DNA of 64,000 nucleotides from Streptomyces albofaciens JCM 4342 (GCF_008634025.1 NZ_PDCM01000001.1:862501-926500), one strand, 5' to 3'. Counted from the stretch's first letter, positions 30,122-39,312 are shown. Numbers and translations are program-made. Notes: generated by a model not told the origin, from the letters alone.

Positions 30122-31039
30122 ATGACCCGCGACCCTCGCACGGACGAGCATGCCCCGGCCCGGACCCCGGGAGACCCCCACACCCCTCCCGCCACGGACG
30201 AGCACACCGCTCCCGGCAGCGGTACCTATGCCGACCTGGCCGCCGTCGGCCCGTACGGTGTGCGCCCGGGACACGCGCTGATCACCATGGTCGAGCCGCA
30301 TCCCGGGCAGGAGCGCGCGTACAACCGCTGGTATGAGGACGACCACTACATCGCCGGGGCCATGGCGATGCCGTGGATCTTCGCCGGGCGCCGCTGGGTC
30401 GCCACCCGCGAGCTCCGGCTCCTGCGCCGCCCGGCGCGGTCCGCCGTCGCCCGGCCGGTCACCGCGGGCTGCTACCTCTCGACGTACTGGATCACCGAGG
30501 GCCGCTACGACGACCACATGCGGTGGACCGTCGCCATCAACCGGCGCCTGAACGCCGACGGCCGCATCCACCACGCCCGCACCCACGTCTTCACGGCCTT
30601 CCACGACCACGCGGTCACCGTCTACCGGGACGGCGACCGCGGCCCGCGCGACTTCCACGCCCTGGACCATCCGTACGCCGGTCTGGTCGTCGAGATCATC
30701 GACGCGGCGGACGCGGACGGGCGCGCCGCGCTGCTCCGGTGGCTGCGGGACGCGTGGCTGCCGCGGCGGCTGGCGGGCTCGCCCGCGGCCATGGTGACGG
30801 TCTTCCGGCCCAGGCCGCTCCCGGACGACCGGATGCCGTACGTACGGCAGGTGGAGGGCGTGGACAACCGGCTGACGCTGCTGTGGTTCCTCCAGGAGGA
30901 CCCGCGCGCGTGCTGGGAGCCGTGGTTCACGGGGCCGGATGCGGAGCCGGCCGGCCCCTGGCCGGGGCGGGTGGAGCTGGTGGCGCCGTTCATCCCCACG
31001 GTGCCCGGAACCGACCGGTACGTGGACGAGCTGCGCTGA
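30122..31039 (+). CDS. EthD-like/dabb-type hypothetical protein
   Basis: 305 residues from ATG 30122, with GAGGG two bases upstream. After a disordered, Pro/Thr-rich head (1-40) comes ALITMVEPHPGQERAYNRWYEDDHYIAGAMAMPWIFAGRRWVATR. This W/H-rich beta-alpha pattern resembles the EthD and dimeric alpha-beta barrel proteins found in actinobacterial catabolic clusters with LLM oxidoreductases. A second, similar half may lie near 175-290 (MVTVFRPRP..., VELVAPFIPTVPGTDRYVDEL). Function unknown; such proteins often act as small accessory or lyase enzymes in degradation pathways. The operator directly upstream places it in the putative shared regulon. Confidence 0.75.
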   Translation: MTRDPRTDEHAPARTPGDPHTPPATDEHTAPGSGTYADLAAVGPYGVRPGHALITMVEPHPGQERAYNRWYEDDHYIAGAMAMPWIFAGRRWVATRELRLLRRPARSAVARPVTAGCYLSTYWITEGRYDDHMRWTVAINRRLNADGRIHHARTHVFTAFHDHAVTVYRDGDRGPRDFHALDHPYAGLVVEIIDAADADGRAALLRWLRDAWLPRRLAGSPAAMVTVFRPRPLPDDRMPYVRQVEGVDNRLTLLWFLQEDPRACWEPWFTGPDAEPAGPWPGRVELVAPFIPTVPGTDRYVDELR

Positions 31040-31080
31040 GGCGCCGGGGTGCGGGTGTCCAACCGTACCGGCCCGGCCCG

Positions 31081-31155
31081 ACCCGTACCCGCCCGTACCC
31101 ACCCGTACCCGCCCGTACCCGCCCGTGTCCGTCCGCGGCCGTCCGTGTCCGTCCG
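31081..31155 (+). repeat. 10-bp tandem repeat, about 7 copies, intergenic
   Basis: Units of the form gcccgtaccc, drifting to gtccgtgtcc, lie 41 bp downstream of the EthD-like gene. The period is not a multiple of three, as expected for untranslated DNA. Confidence 0.85.
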
Positions 31156-31240
31156 GGCAAGGCCGAGCCCCCTCGGCCGGGACGGCGATCCAGTCGAGAG
31201 GGCTCTGGGTGGTGCTGGTTATGCGGTGTACGGATTCGGC

Positions 31241-31450
31241 TCAGGTCAGGTCGTAGGCCCCTTTGCTCACGCCCGTCACGAAGGTGCTCCACGCGGAGGT
31301 GTCGAAGGTCAGACGCGGGCCGTCGGGGTCCTTGGAGTCGCGCACCGCGATGGCGGCCGCCGCCGGAACGGCGATCTCGACGCAGGCGCCGTTGCCACCG
31401 GAGTACGAGGACTTCGTCCAGGAGAATGCGGAATTGGGCTGAATGGCCAT
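31241..31450 (-). CDS. DUF397 domain-containing protein
   Basis: 69 residues from ATG 31450 with GGAGTG upstream. The sequence (FSWTKSSYSGGNGACVEIAVP, IAVRDSKDPDGPRLTFDTSAWSTFV) is a textbook DUF397 protein of streptomycetes. DUF397 genes typically sit next to an XRE/DUF5753 regulator and such pairs have been described as toxin-antitoxin-like or developmental regulators. Here the regulator lies 234 bp upstream on the same strand. The longer in-frame start at 31549 lacks support. Confidence 0.95.
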   Translation of the reverse strand: MAIQPNSAFSWTKSSYSGGNGACVEIAVPAAAAIAVRDSKDPDGPRLTFDTSAWSTFVTGVSKGAYDLT

Positions 31451-31631
31451 GTTCACTCCGACTCGCTCTGAGGTGCACCGCGTTGCCGCGGATTCGGTAG
31501 ACCTGACGCTACGCGCCAACATCACCGAGGGCAGGGGCAGTTCACTCATTCGTATGGCATATTCCTTGATCTCTTCTCAAGGGTGGGCACCCCGGTGTAC
31601 GGTGCCGCGCTGCGCGTCGGAATCCCCGATT

Positions 31632-31670
31632 CGGCCATCCTCCGGCCATCCTCCGGCCATCCTTCGGCCG
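31632..31670 (+). repeat. 11-bp tandem repeat, 3.5 copies, intergenic
   Basis: Unit cggccatcctc repeated between the DUF397 gene and the XRE regulator. The period is not a multiple of three. Confidence 0.8.
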
Positions 31671-31684
31671 CCCTGACGTCCCGC

Positions 31685-32551
31685 TCAGGCCATGGCGTCC
31701 GCGTGCTTCTTCGCCGCCGAGGCGATGAACTCCCGGCTCTGGTCCGCGCTGAGCGCCTGTGCCCGCAGATGCTCGTACATGATCGTGTACTTGTGGACGT
31801 CGTTGGTCTTCTCCAGATACAGATCGCTCGTGACGCCTTCGATGTAGACCACGCTCGAATCGGCCGCGTCGTCGAACTCCAGGATCGAGAACGTCCCCGA
31901 CATGCCGGCGTGCGCGCCCGCGTCGTACGGCAGCACCTGGACCGTCACGTGCGGCAGGTGACTGACCTCCACGAGGTGGTCGAGCTGCTCGCGCATGATC
32001 AGGTGGCTGCCCACGACCCGGCGCAGCGCGCTCTCGTCCATGACGACCCACAGTCGCAGCGGGTTGTCCGGGTGGTTGACCCGCTCCTGGCGGCGCATCC
32101 GTACCTGGATACGTTTTTCCAGCTGCTCCTGGGTGAGCTCCGGGACCGTGCCGGGAATGACGGCTTCGGCGTAACCGGGCGTCTGGAGCAGGCCCGGCAC
32201 GAGCAGCGACTCGTACACCCGCAGCGAGGCCGCCTCGGTCTCCAGGCCGATGTAGACGCTGTACGGGATGTCGCCGAACGCGTGCCACCAGCCCTGCTGC
32301 CGCGAATCCTTGGCCATCTGCATCAGCGAATCCACCACGCGGTGGTCGTCGACCTCGTAGACCCCGCACAGGTCCCGGACGTCCCGCTGGCTGATGCTGC
32401 GGCGGCCGTTCTCCAGGCGGCTGATCTTCGACTGTGACACGAGCAGGCGCTCGGCGACCTCCTCGGCCGTCATGCCCTTCAGCTCGCGGAGCCTGCGCAG
32501 CTCCTGACCCAGCCGGCGACGTCGGACGGTGGGATTGATGTTGGACGCCAC
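31685..32551 (-). CDS. XRE family regulator with DUF5753 domain
   Basis: 288 residues from GTG 32551 with GGAGGT upstream. The N-terminal helix-turn-helix reads RRLGQELRRLRELKGMTAEEVAERLLVSQSKISRLENGRRSI; the C-terminal two thirds (WWHAFGDIPYSVYIGLETEAASLRVYESLLVPGLLQTPGYAEAVI...) is the DUF5753/Scr1-type domain. Such proteins control the neighbouring DUF397 gene and are linked to antibiotic production or development in Streptomyces. Normal length for the family. Confidence 0.95.
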   Translation of the reverse strand: MASNINPTVRRRRLGQELRRLRELKGMTAEEVAERLLVSQSKISRLENGRRSISQRDVRDLCGVYEVDDHRVVDSLMQMAKDSRQQGWWHAFGDIPYSVYIGLETEAASLRVYESLLVPGLLQTPGYAEAVIPGTVPELTQEQLEKRIQVRMRRQERVNHPDNPLRLWVVMDESALRRVVGSHLIMREQLDHLVEVSHLPHVTVQVLPYDAGAHAGMSGTFSILEFDDAADSSVVYIEGVTSDLYLEKTNDVHKYTIMYEHLRAQALSADQSREFIASAAKKHADAMA

Positions 32552-32934
32552 GGGACGTGCACCTCCGGCTCCGTACTGCTGCTTTCTCCTGCTCAGCAGA
32601 TTGCCATCCCAGGTCCGCGCGGCGCAGTGGAATGGACACACAAGGCGAGCGGACGTACGCACGCGGTGGCTGTCCGGACGTACCCACACGGCCGCGGCCC
32701 CGTCCGGCATGCGCGCGGGGTGGCGGCCCGGCCGTCGTCCGGAACGGCCGGCCCGCCACCCCGCGCTTGCTGCGGCTCCCGAACGGGACTGTGGGGACAG
32801 TGGTGCGTGAGTGATACGGAGGGTGGTGCGTGGGGTGATACGAAGGTGGTGCGAGGGTGGTACGTGGGGTGTGTGCGCTCTGTGAATTGCCCGTGTCGTA
32901 CCCGGTTTTTGTCAACGCCCGCTGACGCGAGGCG
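32552..32934. other. Gene-free region between the GPP34 and XRE genes
   Basis: It holds the promoter side of the XRE gene, a long hairpin (32713-32766), and G/T-rich direct repeats around 32810-32870 (ggtggtgcgtggggtg-like). No ORF here shows coding bias on either strand. Confidence 0.5.
32713..32766 (-). terminator. Long GC-rich hairpin downstream of the GPP34 gene
   Basis: GCGCGGGGTGGCGG pairs with CCGCCACCCCGCGC, with a further inner GGCCG/CGGCC stem. It lies 169 bp beyond the GPP34 stop on the same strand. Confidence 0.6.
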
Positions 32935-33699
32935 TCAACGCGCCCCGACGCGGGCCATGGAACCGTGCCGTGGCTGGGCCGGCACGCCCGCCGGTTCCGC
33001 CGCGACGCGGCTCGCGGGCTGCCGGCCCGCACCAGGCCCGGAGGCGGTCGCCACCGGTGCGCGCCTCGGCTGCGCCGCGACGCCGTTCTGCACATCCATG
33101 ACGGCATGTGCGACCAGCCCGCCCATCGGGTCGTGCCGGATCAGGTCCCGGAGGCGGGAGCGCGAGGAGCGCCCCTCGTTCCCGGGATAGAGGTGCTTGC
33201 CGAGGCCGACCGCGTGGGCCAGCGCGGCGAGCGCCGCGGTCCGCGGGTCCGGCGGTACGCCGGTGCGGATCGCACTGTCGAGCCGGGCCTTGATCTCCCG
33301 GCTGATGGCCGTGTCCGTCGCCTGATAGCGAGTCGTCGGCAGTACCCCGCACATCTGGCCCGCCACGGCATGCACCATGCCGCACCGCTCCAGGTGCGTG
33401 AGATACGTCTGGCGCAGCCCCAGCCGGGGCCCGCCGATCCAGTGGACGGCGCGCACCGGGCTGCCGCGACGTCGCAGCAACTCAAGCGCGGAGTCCAGAG
33501 TCGGATCTCCGGTCGGCCGTGGCAGCACCACGGCGATACGATCCCCGTCTGGGGCTATCCGTCCGGCCAGAGCCAGCTCTACTAGCTGGGCCCCGGCCAG
33601 ACCGAGGTCGAGCGACTGCGGCTGCGCTGTGGTTCCCGTTGCCGGGTCCAAAGCGAGCAGCAGAAGCTCCTCCGGAATTGTTCTGCGGCTCCTGCCCAT
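32935..33699 (-). CDS. GPP34 family phosphoprotein (GOLPH3/VPS74-like)
   Basis: 254 residues; ATG 33699 with GGGAGG. RTIPEELLLLALDPATG and LGLAGAQLVELALAGRI are the conserved opening helices of the GPP34 (GOLPH3/VPS74) fold; the rest follows with DSALELLRRRG and the ALAHAVGLGKHLYPG helix. In eukaryotes this fold binds phosphoinositides at the Golgi; actinobacteria carry many copies of unknown role. An Ala/Pro-rich tail of about 40 residues ends the protein. Divergent from the carboxypeptidase gene across a 247-bp promoter region. Confidence 0.93.
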   Translation of the reverse strand: MGRSRRTIPEELLLLALDPATGTTAQPQSLDLGLAGAQLVELALAGRIAPDGDRIAVVLPRPTGDPTLDSALELLRRRGSPVRAVHWIGGPRLGLRQTYLTHLERCGMVHAVAGQMCGVLPTTRYQATDTAISREIKARLDSAIRTGVPPDPRTAALAALAHAVGLGKHLYPGNEGRSSRSRLRDLIRHDPMGGLVAHAVMDVQNGVAAQPRRAPVATASGPGAGRQPASRVAAEPAGVPAQPRHGSMARVGAR

Positions 33700-33716
33700 C
33701 CATGCCTCCCCGCGTG

Positions 33717-33750
33717 GATGAATGACAGGGTGACCCCTCTCACATTCATC
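33717..33750. promoter_or_regulatory. Inverted repeat in the GPP34/carboxypeptidase divergent promoter
   Basis: GATGAATG (33717-33724) and CATTCATC (33743-33750) are perfect 8-bp arms. A GTGA...TCAC pair lies inside with a different centre. It starts 18 bp before the GPP34 start codon and about 200 bp before the carboxypeptidase gene. Confidence 0.45.
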
Positions 33751-33946
33751 TGTCGAGAGCGCGTGGGGGGTTAGGCAGGGAACCTGTAGGTATGTCGTTC
33801 TCGTCTAGCTGCTTGGCGACGCCTCTTGTGGGGCGGGGCGCCCAGCGTTTCGCGTGGCGGTGCGGACGTGCCTCGCGGACACAGGACACTTGGGAACACT
33901 GGGCCAGACAGAGCGCGACGTATCGCGACGTGTGAAGGAGACATAG

Positions 33947-36880
33947 GTGGCGGGCGAGTCCCCCGGCAAGCCGGAGCAGAAGCAGTCGTCGGGGGAGACG
34001 GCGGGGAGCGAACGCGACCCGCGACTCGCGGTCTTCCGAGAGGCGCCGAAGCCGGACGAGAAGACCGGCGAGCGCGAGGAGAAGGCCGGCGAGCGCGACG
34101 AGAAGGACGGTACGGAAGCCGGCGCGGAGGCCGGCAAGGCCGACGGCGGGGGCCGGGACGCGCGGCTGCGCGAGGCGGTCGCCGCGTGGGTGGCGTCGTC
34201 CGACGAGGACGGCGAGAACGGCGAGGACGGCGAGAACGGTGAGGAGAGCGTGACCGGGGGCAACACCGAGGCCGAATCGAAGCCGGAGCAGAGGCCGGAG
34301 CAGGGGGCGGCGTCGAAGCCGGCGCCGAAGCCGGAGTCGAAGTCGAAACCGAAGTCGGAGCCGACGCCGGAAAGCCGTGCGAAGGATGAGGCGGCTGAGG
34401 CGCCGGTGACGAAGGCGTCGGCAGACGCCGGTACGGCGACGAAGAAGGCCCCCGAGGGCGCGGCGAAGGACAGCGCCAAGGGCGGCGCGAAGGACGGCGC
34501 GAAGGACGGCGCGAAGGGCGCGCTCAAGGGCGCTTCCGGGGGCGCGGGCGAGGACACCGTCGAGGACGGGGCCGAGGGTGCGCCTCAGAGCGCCTCTGAG
34601 CGCCCCTCCGCGGGCGGTGGCAAGCCTTCCGGGTCCGCTTCCGGTGTTGAGGACGGTTCCGGGATTTCCGGGGCGCAGAGCGGCTCCAAGGGCTCCTCCG
34701 GCTCCGCGGCCAAGGATGCCGCCGCCTCCGTTCCCGCTGCCGCGGCCGAGGGCGAGCCCAAGGTCGTGCAGCAGTCGAAGTCCGTCGACCAGCCGACCGC
34801 GATCTTCAAGGCGCCGAGCGCCGACGAGGGCGAGCGCAAGCCGGTCGACAACGCGACGCGCGCGTTCTCGATCGCAAAGCAGAAGACTGCGGACGACAGC
34901 GGTACGGCCACGGCCGCGAAGGCCGCGAAGGGCGAGGACGGGCCCGGCAAGTCCGACGCCAAGGCCGAGCCCAAGGCCGAGCCCAAGACCGAGCCCAAGA
35001 CCGAGCCCAAGACCGACCCCACACCCGGCAAGTCCGACGGCAAGCCGTCCGCCGACAAGCCTTCGGCGGACAAGTCGCCGGCCGCCGAGCCGTCGACCCC
35101 CAAGGCGGCGGCCGACCAGCCGACCACGGCGATCAAGGCCGTACGGCCGTCCGGCGCCGCGGAGTCGGACGGCGAGCGCACCAGCCAGTTCGTGGCGCTG
35201 AAGTCCACCGACCCGCAGCCGATCAAGCCGCCGCGCCCGGTCGTGACCGGCAAGCCCGGAAAGCAGGGCAAGGCAGGCAAGGCGGACAAGGCGGAGAAGG
35301 GCGCCGCGAAGACCGACGCTGCTAAGGCCGACGCCGCCAAGACCGACATCGCGAAGGCCGGGAACAAGCCCGGCACCAAGGCGGCTGCCGGTACGGACAC
35401 GAAGCCGGCCGCCGAGCCGGACGTCGCCCCGGGCACGAAGTGGGGCGCGAAGGCGGCCGGCACCGCCGGGGCCGACGCCAAGGCCGCCGCGCCCGAGGCG
35501 CCCTCGGGGGCGACGACCGGCACGACCGCGCCGCCCGGCGCGCTGCCGGACTCCGAGCAGACCAAGCAGCAGCCCCTCCCGCCGCTGGACCTGCTGGCCC
35601 AGCTGACCAACACCCCGCCGCCGCCCGAGACCCCGATGCGGACGGTCGCCCGCCGGTTCAAGATCTGGACCCCGGTGGTGCTCCTGCTGGCGATCATCTT
35701 CGTGGTCGTCCAGCAGGTACGGCCGCTGCCGGACCCGACGCTGGCGCTGGGCGGGAAGACCTCGTACACCTTCGGGGGCAGCCCGTTCCAGATGCCGTGG
35801 CCCGGTCAGGGGCAGGCCGCCGCCAAGGTGGTGGGCGCGGGCAGCCTGGGCACGTACGGCGAGGAGAAGCCGGTGCCGACGGCGAGCGTCGCCAAGATCA
35901 TGACGGCGTACGTGATCCTGAAGAACCACCCTCTGAAGAAGGGTGAGGAGGGCCCGACTCTGACGATCGACGCCAAGACGGTCGAGGAGGGCAAGGCCGA
36001 GGGACAGTCGACGATCGGGAGCCTCAAGGAGGGACAGCAGTACAGCGAGTACAAGATGCTGCAGATGCTGATGATCCCCTCGGGCAACAACATCGCCCGC
36101 GCGCTGGCCCGCTGGGACGCCGGGTCCGAGCAGGAGTTCGCCAAGAAGATGAACGCCGCGGCCAAGGACCTCGGCATGAAGAACACCACGTACACCGACC
36201 CCAGCGGTCTGGAGAAGACCACCGTCAGCACCGCCGTCGACCAGCTCAAGCTGGCCGAGGAGGTCATGAAGCAGGACGCGTTCCGGAAGATCGTCGCGAT
36301 GCCCAACGCGGACAAGGGCCTTCCGGAGCGGATCTTCAACAACAATGACCTCATCGCCAAGTACCCGGAGCTGAGCATCAAGGGCATCAAGACCGGCTCC
36401 AGCACGGCGGCCGGCGGCACGCTGGTGTGGGCGGCGTACAAGGGCGTCGGCGGCAAGGACCAGCTCATCCTCGGTGCCACGATGGGGCAGCACGTCAAGG
36501 GCCTGGACCCCAACGGAGGCAGCAGCCTCGCCCTGGTCCAGCAGCGCACCAAGCCCATGATCGAAGCCATCCGCAACGCCCTCACCTCCGCCACCACCGT
36601 CAAGAAGGGCCAGGTCGTCGGCTACGTGGACGACGGCGTCGGCGGTCAGACGCCCGTCGTGGCGACGAAGGACCTGGAGGCGATCGGCGTCCCCGGCCAG
36701 AAGATCGACTTCAAGATCGGCCCGGCCGCCGGCAAGCCCGTCCCGCACGAGGCGAAGGCCGGCACCGTCGTCGGCGAGCTGACCGTCGGCAGCGGGTCCA
36801 CCGCGGCCAAGGTGCCGGTGGCCCTCCAGAAGAACCTCGCCGAGCCGACCTTCGGCGCGAAGCTGACGCGCATCGGCTGA
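33947..36880 (+). CDS. D-alanyl-D-alanine carboxypeptidase with very long cytoplasmic N-terminus
   Basis: 977 residues from GTG with GAAGGAG upstream. Residues 1-565 are a low-complexity Lys/Ala/Glu/Pro/Gly tail with short repeats (GAKD, EPKT, KADA) and recurring QPTAIFK, QPTTAIK and NATRAF motifs. One membrane helix follows (WTPVVLLLAIIFVVVQQV, about 575-592). The outside part is a penicillin-binding carboxypeptidase: TASVAKIM (SxxK), SGNN (SxN) and KTGSS (KTG), then a C-terminal beta domain. It trims the terminal D-Ala of peptidoglycan stem peptides. The threonine-containing motifs resemble sites for Ser/Thr kinases, which would make the tail a regulatory or scaffold region (inference). Strong hairpin terminator follows. 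Confidence 0.93.
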   Translation: MAGESPGKPEQKQSSGETAGSERDPRLAVFREAPKPDEKTGEREEKAGERDEKDGTEAGAEAGKADGGGRDARLREAVAAWVASSDEDGENGEDGENGEESVTGGNTEAESKPEQRPEQGAASKPAPKPESKSKPKSEPTPESRAKDEAAEAPVTKASADAGTATKKAPEGAAKDSAKGGAKDGAKDGAKGALKGASGGAGEDTVEDGAEGAPQSASERPSAGGGKPSGSASGVEDGSGISGAQSGSKGSSGSAAKDAAASVPAAAAEGEPKVVQQSKSVDQPTAIFKAPSADEGERKPVDNATRAFSIAKQKTADDSGTATAAKAAKGEDGPGKSDAKAEPKAEPKTEPKTEPKTDPTPGKSDGKPSADKPSADKSPAAEPSTPKAAADQPTTAIKAVRPSGAAESDGERTSQFVALKSTDPQPIKPPRPVVTGKPGKQGKAGKADKAEKGAAKTDAAKADAAKTDIAKAGNKPGTKAAAGTDTKPAAEPDVAPGTKWGAKAAGTAGADAKAAAPEAPSGATTGTTAPPGALPDSEQTKQQPLPPLDLLAQLTNTPPPPETPMRTVARRFKIWTPVVLLLAIIFVVVQQVRPLPDPTLALGGKTSYTFGGSPFQMPWPGQGQAAAKVVGAGSLGTYGEEKPVPTASVAKIMTAYVILKNHPLKKGEEGPTLTIDAKTVEEGKAEGQSTIGSLKEGQQYSEYKMLQMLMIPSGNNIARALARWDAGSEQEFAKKMNAAAKDLGMKNTTYTDPSGLEKTTVSTAVDQLKLAEEVMKQDAFRKIVAMPNADKGLPERIFNNNDLIAKYPELSIKGIKTGSSTAAGGTLVWAAYKGVGGKDQLILGATMGQHVKGLDPNGGSSLALVQQRTKPMIEAIRNALTSATTVKKGQVVGYVDDGVGGQTPVVATKDLEAIGVPGQKIDFKIGPAAGKPVPHEAKAGTVVGELTVGSGSTAAKVPVALQKNLAEPTFGAKLTRIG

Positions 36881-36897
36881 GCGAGCGCCGGCGGGCC

Positions 36898-36960
36898 GTA
36901 CGACACGAGCCGCCGCCCACCCGCAGGCCCCCGCCTGCCCGTGGGCGGCGGTTGTCGTAC
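36898..36960 (+). terminator. Strong terminator after the carboxypeptidase gene
   Basis: A stem made by GTACGACA...GCCGCCGCCCAC and GTGGGCGGCGG...TGTCGTAC, about 20 bp long, starts 18 nt after the stop codon. Confidence 0.85.
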
Positions 36961-37105
36961 GGTCTAAGCGTGTCCGGACAGTCCGGCCCGGCCCGGTGGA
37001 GCGGAGTCCGTCATCGATGTAGCGCAGACCGCGTACGCGTCCCCCGCGCGCGCCAGAGGTGTCTGGGCGTCGCGGGGGGCCGTCGCGCTTTTTCCGGCCG
37101 CTCTG

Positions 37106-38497
37106 ATGCTTCTTACGGGGCTGTGGGGCATCCGCCGCCAGGGGAGCATGTGGCGTGACGAGGCGGTCACGTACGACATGGCGCACCGCACGCTGGCGGA
37201 GCTGTGGCCGACGCTCCAGACCGTGGACGCGGTGCACGGTCTCTATTACGTCCTCATGCGCGGCTGGTTCCTCGTCTTCGACGGGGGAGTGGTGGCCCTG
37301 CGGCTGCCGTCCGTGGTCGCGATGGCGGCGGCCGCCGCCGGTGTCACCCTGCTCGGCAGGCAGCTGGCGGGCCGGCGGGCGGGGCTCTTCGCGGGGCTGG
37401 TCTTCGTCCTGCTGCCGATGGTGCAGCAGTACGCGCAGGAGGGCCGCTCCTACGCGATGGTCTGCGCGCTGGTGGTGTGGTCCACGTACCTGCTGGCGCG
37501 GGTCGCCGCCCGTCCGGGCAGGCGCCTGTGGGCGGGCTACGGGGCGCTGTCACTGGCCGCCTGCTGGATGCACGAATTCGCCGTACTGGCCCTGCCCGCG
37601 CACGGCGCCGCCGTCGTCCTGTCCGGCCTGCCGCGGGCCGTCCGGCGGGCCTGGTGCGTGGTGGCGGGCGCGGTGGTCGTCGCGCTCGTCCCGCTGGCGT
37701 TGTTCAGCATGGGGCAGTCGGAACAGCTCAGCTGGCTCCAATGGCCCAACCCCGTCCAGCTGGGCACGTTCATCGCCCTGGTCCTGGGCGGTCTGATCTG
37801 CTCCCGCGCCCCGGTCGGCCGGGCGGGGGCCCGGCGGCTGCGGCTGCGGCCGGTCGCGCTGCCGCTGCTGGTGCTGCCCACGGCGCTGCTGGTGCTGCTC
37901 TCCCAGCTCAAGCCGATGTACGTGGACCGTTACGTCCTGTACTACGTGGCCGGCTTCGCCCTCCTGGCGGGCGCCGCGCTCGACTGGGTGCTGCGCCCGG
38001 CCGGCCACCGCGGCCAGACCCGGCGCCGGCTGCTGTACCGGTCGATGGCGCTGGCCGTGGTGCCGGCCCTGCTCGTCCCCGTCAACGTCTTCCTGCGCAG
38101 CCCGCAGAGCCGTACGGACGACGCGGTCGCGGTGACCCGCGCGGTCGAGGAGCTGTCGTCACCGGGCGACGGGCTGCTGTTCCTGCCCTCCCGGCGGCGG
38201 GTGTGGGCGGCGGCCGACCCGCACGAGTTCCACCGCCTGCGGGACCTGGCGCTCGACCGAAGCCCGGTGGCCTCGCACACCCTGTACGGCACGGAGCTGT
38301 CCGGCGACCGCGTCCACGCGCACATGATGCAGGCCCGCCGCATCGTCGCGGTCGGTGACGCGAAGGGACAGCCGCTCGACGAGACCGACCAGGAGATCGC
38401 CAAGCGGACGACCTTGCGCACCGCGTTCCAGGCCTGCGCGACACGGGAGCTCAAGGGGGCGCGGGTGACGTTGTACGCGCGGCCGGGGCACTGCTGA
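37106..38497 (+). CDS. Membrane glycosyltransferase, GT39 (mannosyltransferase)-like
   Basis: 463 residues from ATG 37106, but the first membrane helix appears to begin upstream of it (in-frame WASRGAVALFPAALML). The frame is open back to a TAA at 36965 and contains no ATG, GTG or TTG between, so either ATG 37106 or a rare start codon is used. GSMWRDEAVTYDMAHR carries the DE of the first extracellular loop used by polyprenyl-phosphate-sugar transferases, and DAVHGLYYVLM is the usual next motif. About 9-10 helices follow. It should transfer a sugar from a lipid carrier outside the membrane. The acceptor is unknown. Confidence 0.85.
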   Translation: MLLTGLWGIRRQGSMWRDEAVTYDMAHRTLAELWPTLQTVDAVHGLYYVLMRGWFLVFDGGVVALRLPSVVAMAAAAAGVTLLGRQLAGRRAGLFAGLVFVLLPMVQQYAQEGRSYAMVCALVVWSTYLLARVAARPGRRLWAGYGALSLAACWMHEFAVLALPAHGAAVVLSGLPRAVRRAWCVVAGAVVVALVPLALFSMGQSEQLSWLQWPNPVQLGTFIALVLGGLICSRAPVGRAGARRLRLRPVALPLLVLPTALLVLLSQLKPMYVDRYVLYYVAGFALLAGAALDWVLRPAGHRGQTRRRLLYRSMALAVVPALLVPVNVFLRSPQSRTDDAVAVTRAVEELSSPGDGLLFLPSRRRVWAAADPHEFHRLRDLALDRSPVASHTLYGTELSGDRVHAHMMQARRIVAVGDAKGQPLDETDQEIAKRTTLRTAFQACATRELKGARVTLYARPGHC

Positions 38498-38532
38498 GGG
38501 CCGAGGCGCCCGATGGAGCAAAGGCGCGGTCC

Positions 38533-39312
38533 TCACAGGAGCGCCGCCCCCTCCGCGTCCAGTCCCAGCAGGTCGCGGAGTGCCTCCGCGCCCGCGGTCG
38601 TCAGCCGTACGGCACGGCCGCTGCCGATGCGCCGCACCCACGCCCGCTCCAGCAGCTCCGCGCACAGCCGGGCGCCCGCCACGCCCGCCAGGTGCTGCCG
38701 CCGCTCGGTCCAGTCCAGGCAGCCGCGGGCCGTCGGGCGGCGGCCCGCGCGCAGTGCGGCGGCGTCGGTGCCGAGGGCTTCGGCGAACCAGGTCCGGCCG
38801 GTACCGGTGAGCGCGAAGCCGCCGTCCTGGTCGAGCAGGCCGCGCTCGGTCATCGCGTCGGTGAGGGCCACGCCGAGGCGCCCGGCCAGGTGGTCGTAAC
38901 ACGTGCGCCCGCGGGCCAGCGCGGCCGAGGCGTTGACGGCGCGCAGCCCGCGCGGCGGGGCGGCGGGCGGGTCGAGGTGCGCGGTGAGGACTTCGAGCAG
39001 TTCGGCGACGCGGGGGCTCGCGAGCTGTACGTAACGGTGGCGGCCCTGGCGCCGCTCCACCAGCAGCCCGCCCTCGGTCAGCCGCGTCAGGTGCTCGCTG
39101 GCGCTGGACGGCGCGACCCGCGCGTACGCCGCCAGCTCGCCCGACGTCCAGGCGCGCCCGTCCAGCAGGGCCAGGCAGAAGGCGGCCCGGGTACGGTCCG
39201 CGAGCAGGCCCGCGAGGCGCGCCAGCTCGGTGCTGTGGGCCGCGTCCGCGTCCGGCGGCGGCGCTTGGACCCGTGCCCGTGCCCGCACCTGCGAGCGTGC
39301 CTGTGTGGTCAT
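38533..39312 (-). CDS. ArsR family winged-helix transcriptional regulator
   Basis: 259 residues from ATG 39312. An N-terminal tail rich in Arg/Ala precedes the ArsR winged helix: LARLAGLLADRTRAAFCLALLDGRAWTSGELAAYARVAPSSASEHLTRLTEGGLLVERRQGRHRYVQLASPRVAELLEVL. A C-terminal domain of about 130 residues follows with no obvious metal-binding Cys cluster. It is divergent from the P450-like gene across a 63-bp gap that contains a perfect palindrome, so it probably represses that operon and itself. The inducer is probably not a metal, given the missing cysteines. Confidence 0.9.
   Translation of the reverse strand: MTTQARSQVRARARVQAPPPDADAAHSTELARLAGLLADRTRAAFCLALLDGRAWTSGELAAYARVAPSSASEHLTRLTEGGLLVERRQGRHRYVQLASPRVAELLEVLTAHLDPPAAPPRGLRAVNASAALARGRTCYDHLAGRLGVALTDAMTERGLLDQDGGFALTGTGRTWFAEALGTDAAALRAGRRPTARGCLDWTERRQHLAGVAGARLCAELLERAWVRRIGSGRAVRLTTAGAEALRDLLGLDAEGAALL

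Noticed and set aside
31241..32551. Novel toxin-antitoxin system at the DUF397/XRE pair
   Set aside because: This is a well-known streptomycete pair, so it is annotated but not claimed as new.
33730..33743. BldD-like site GTGA(N6)TCAC before the GPP34 gene
   Set aside because: Half-sites are short and GC-rich genomes give many such matches; noted only within the inverted-repeat feature.
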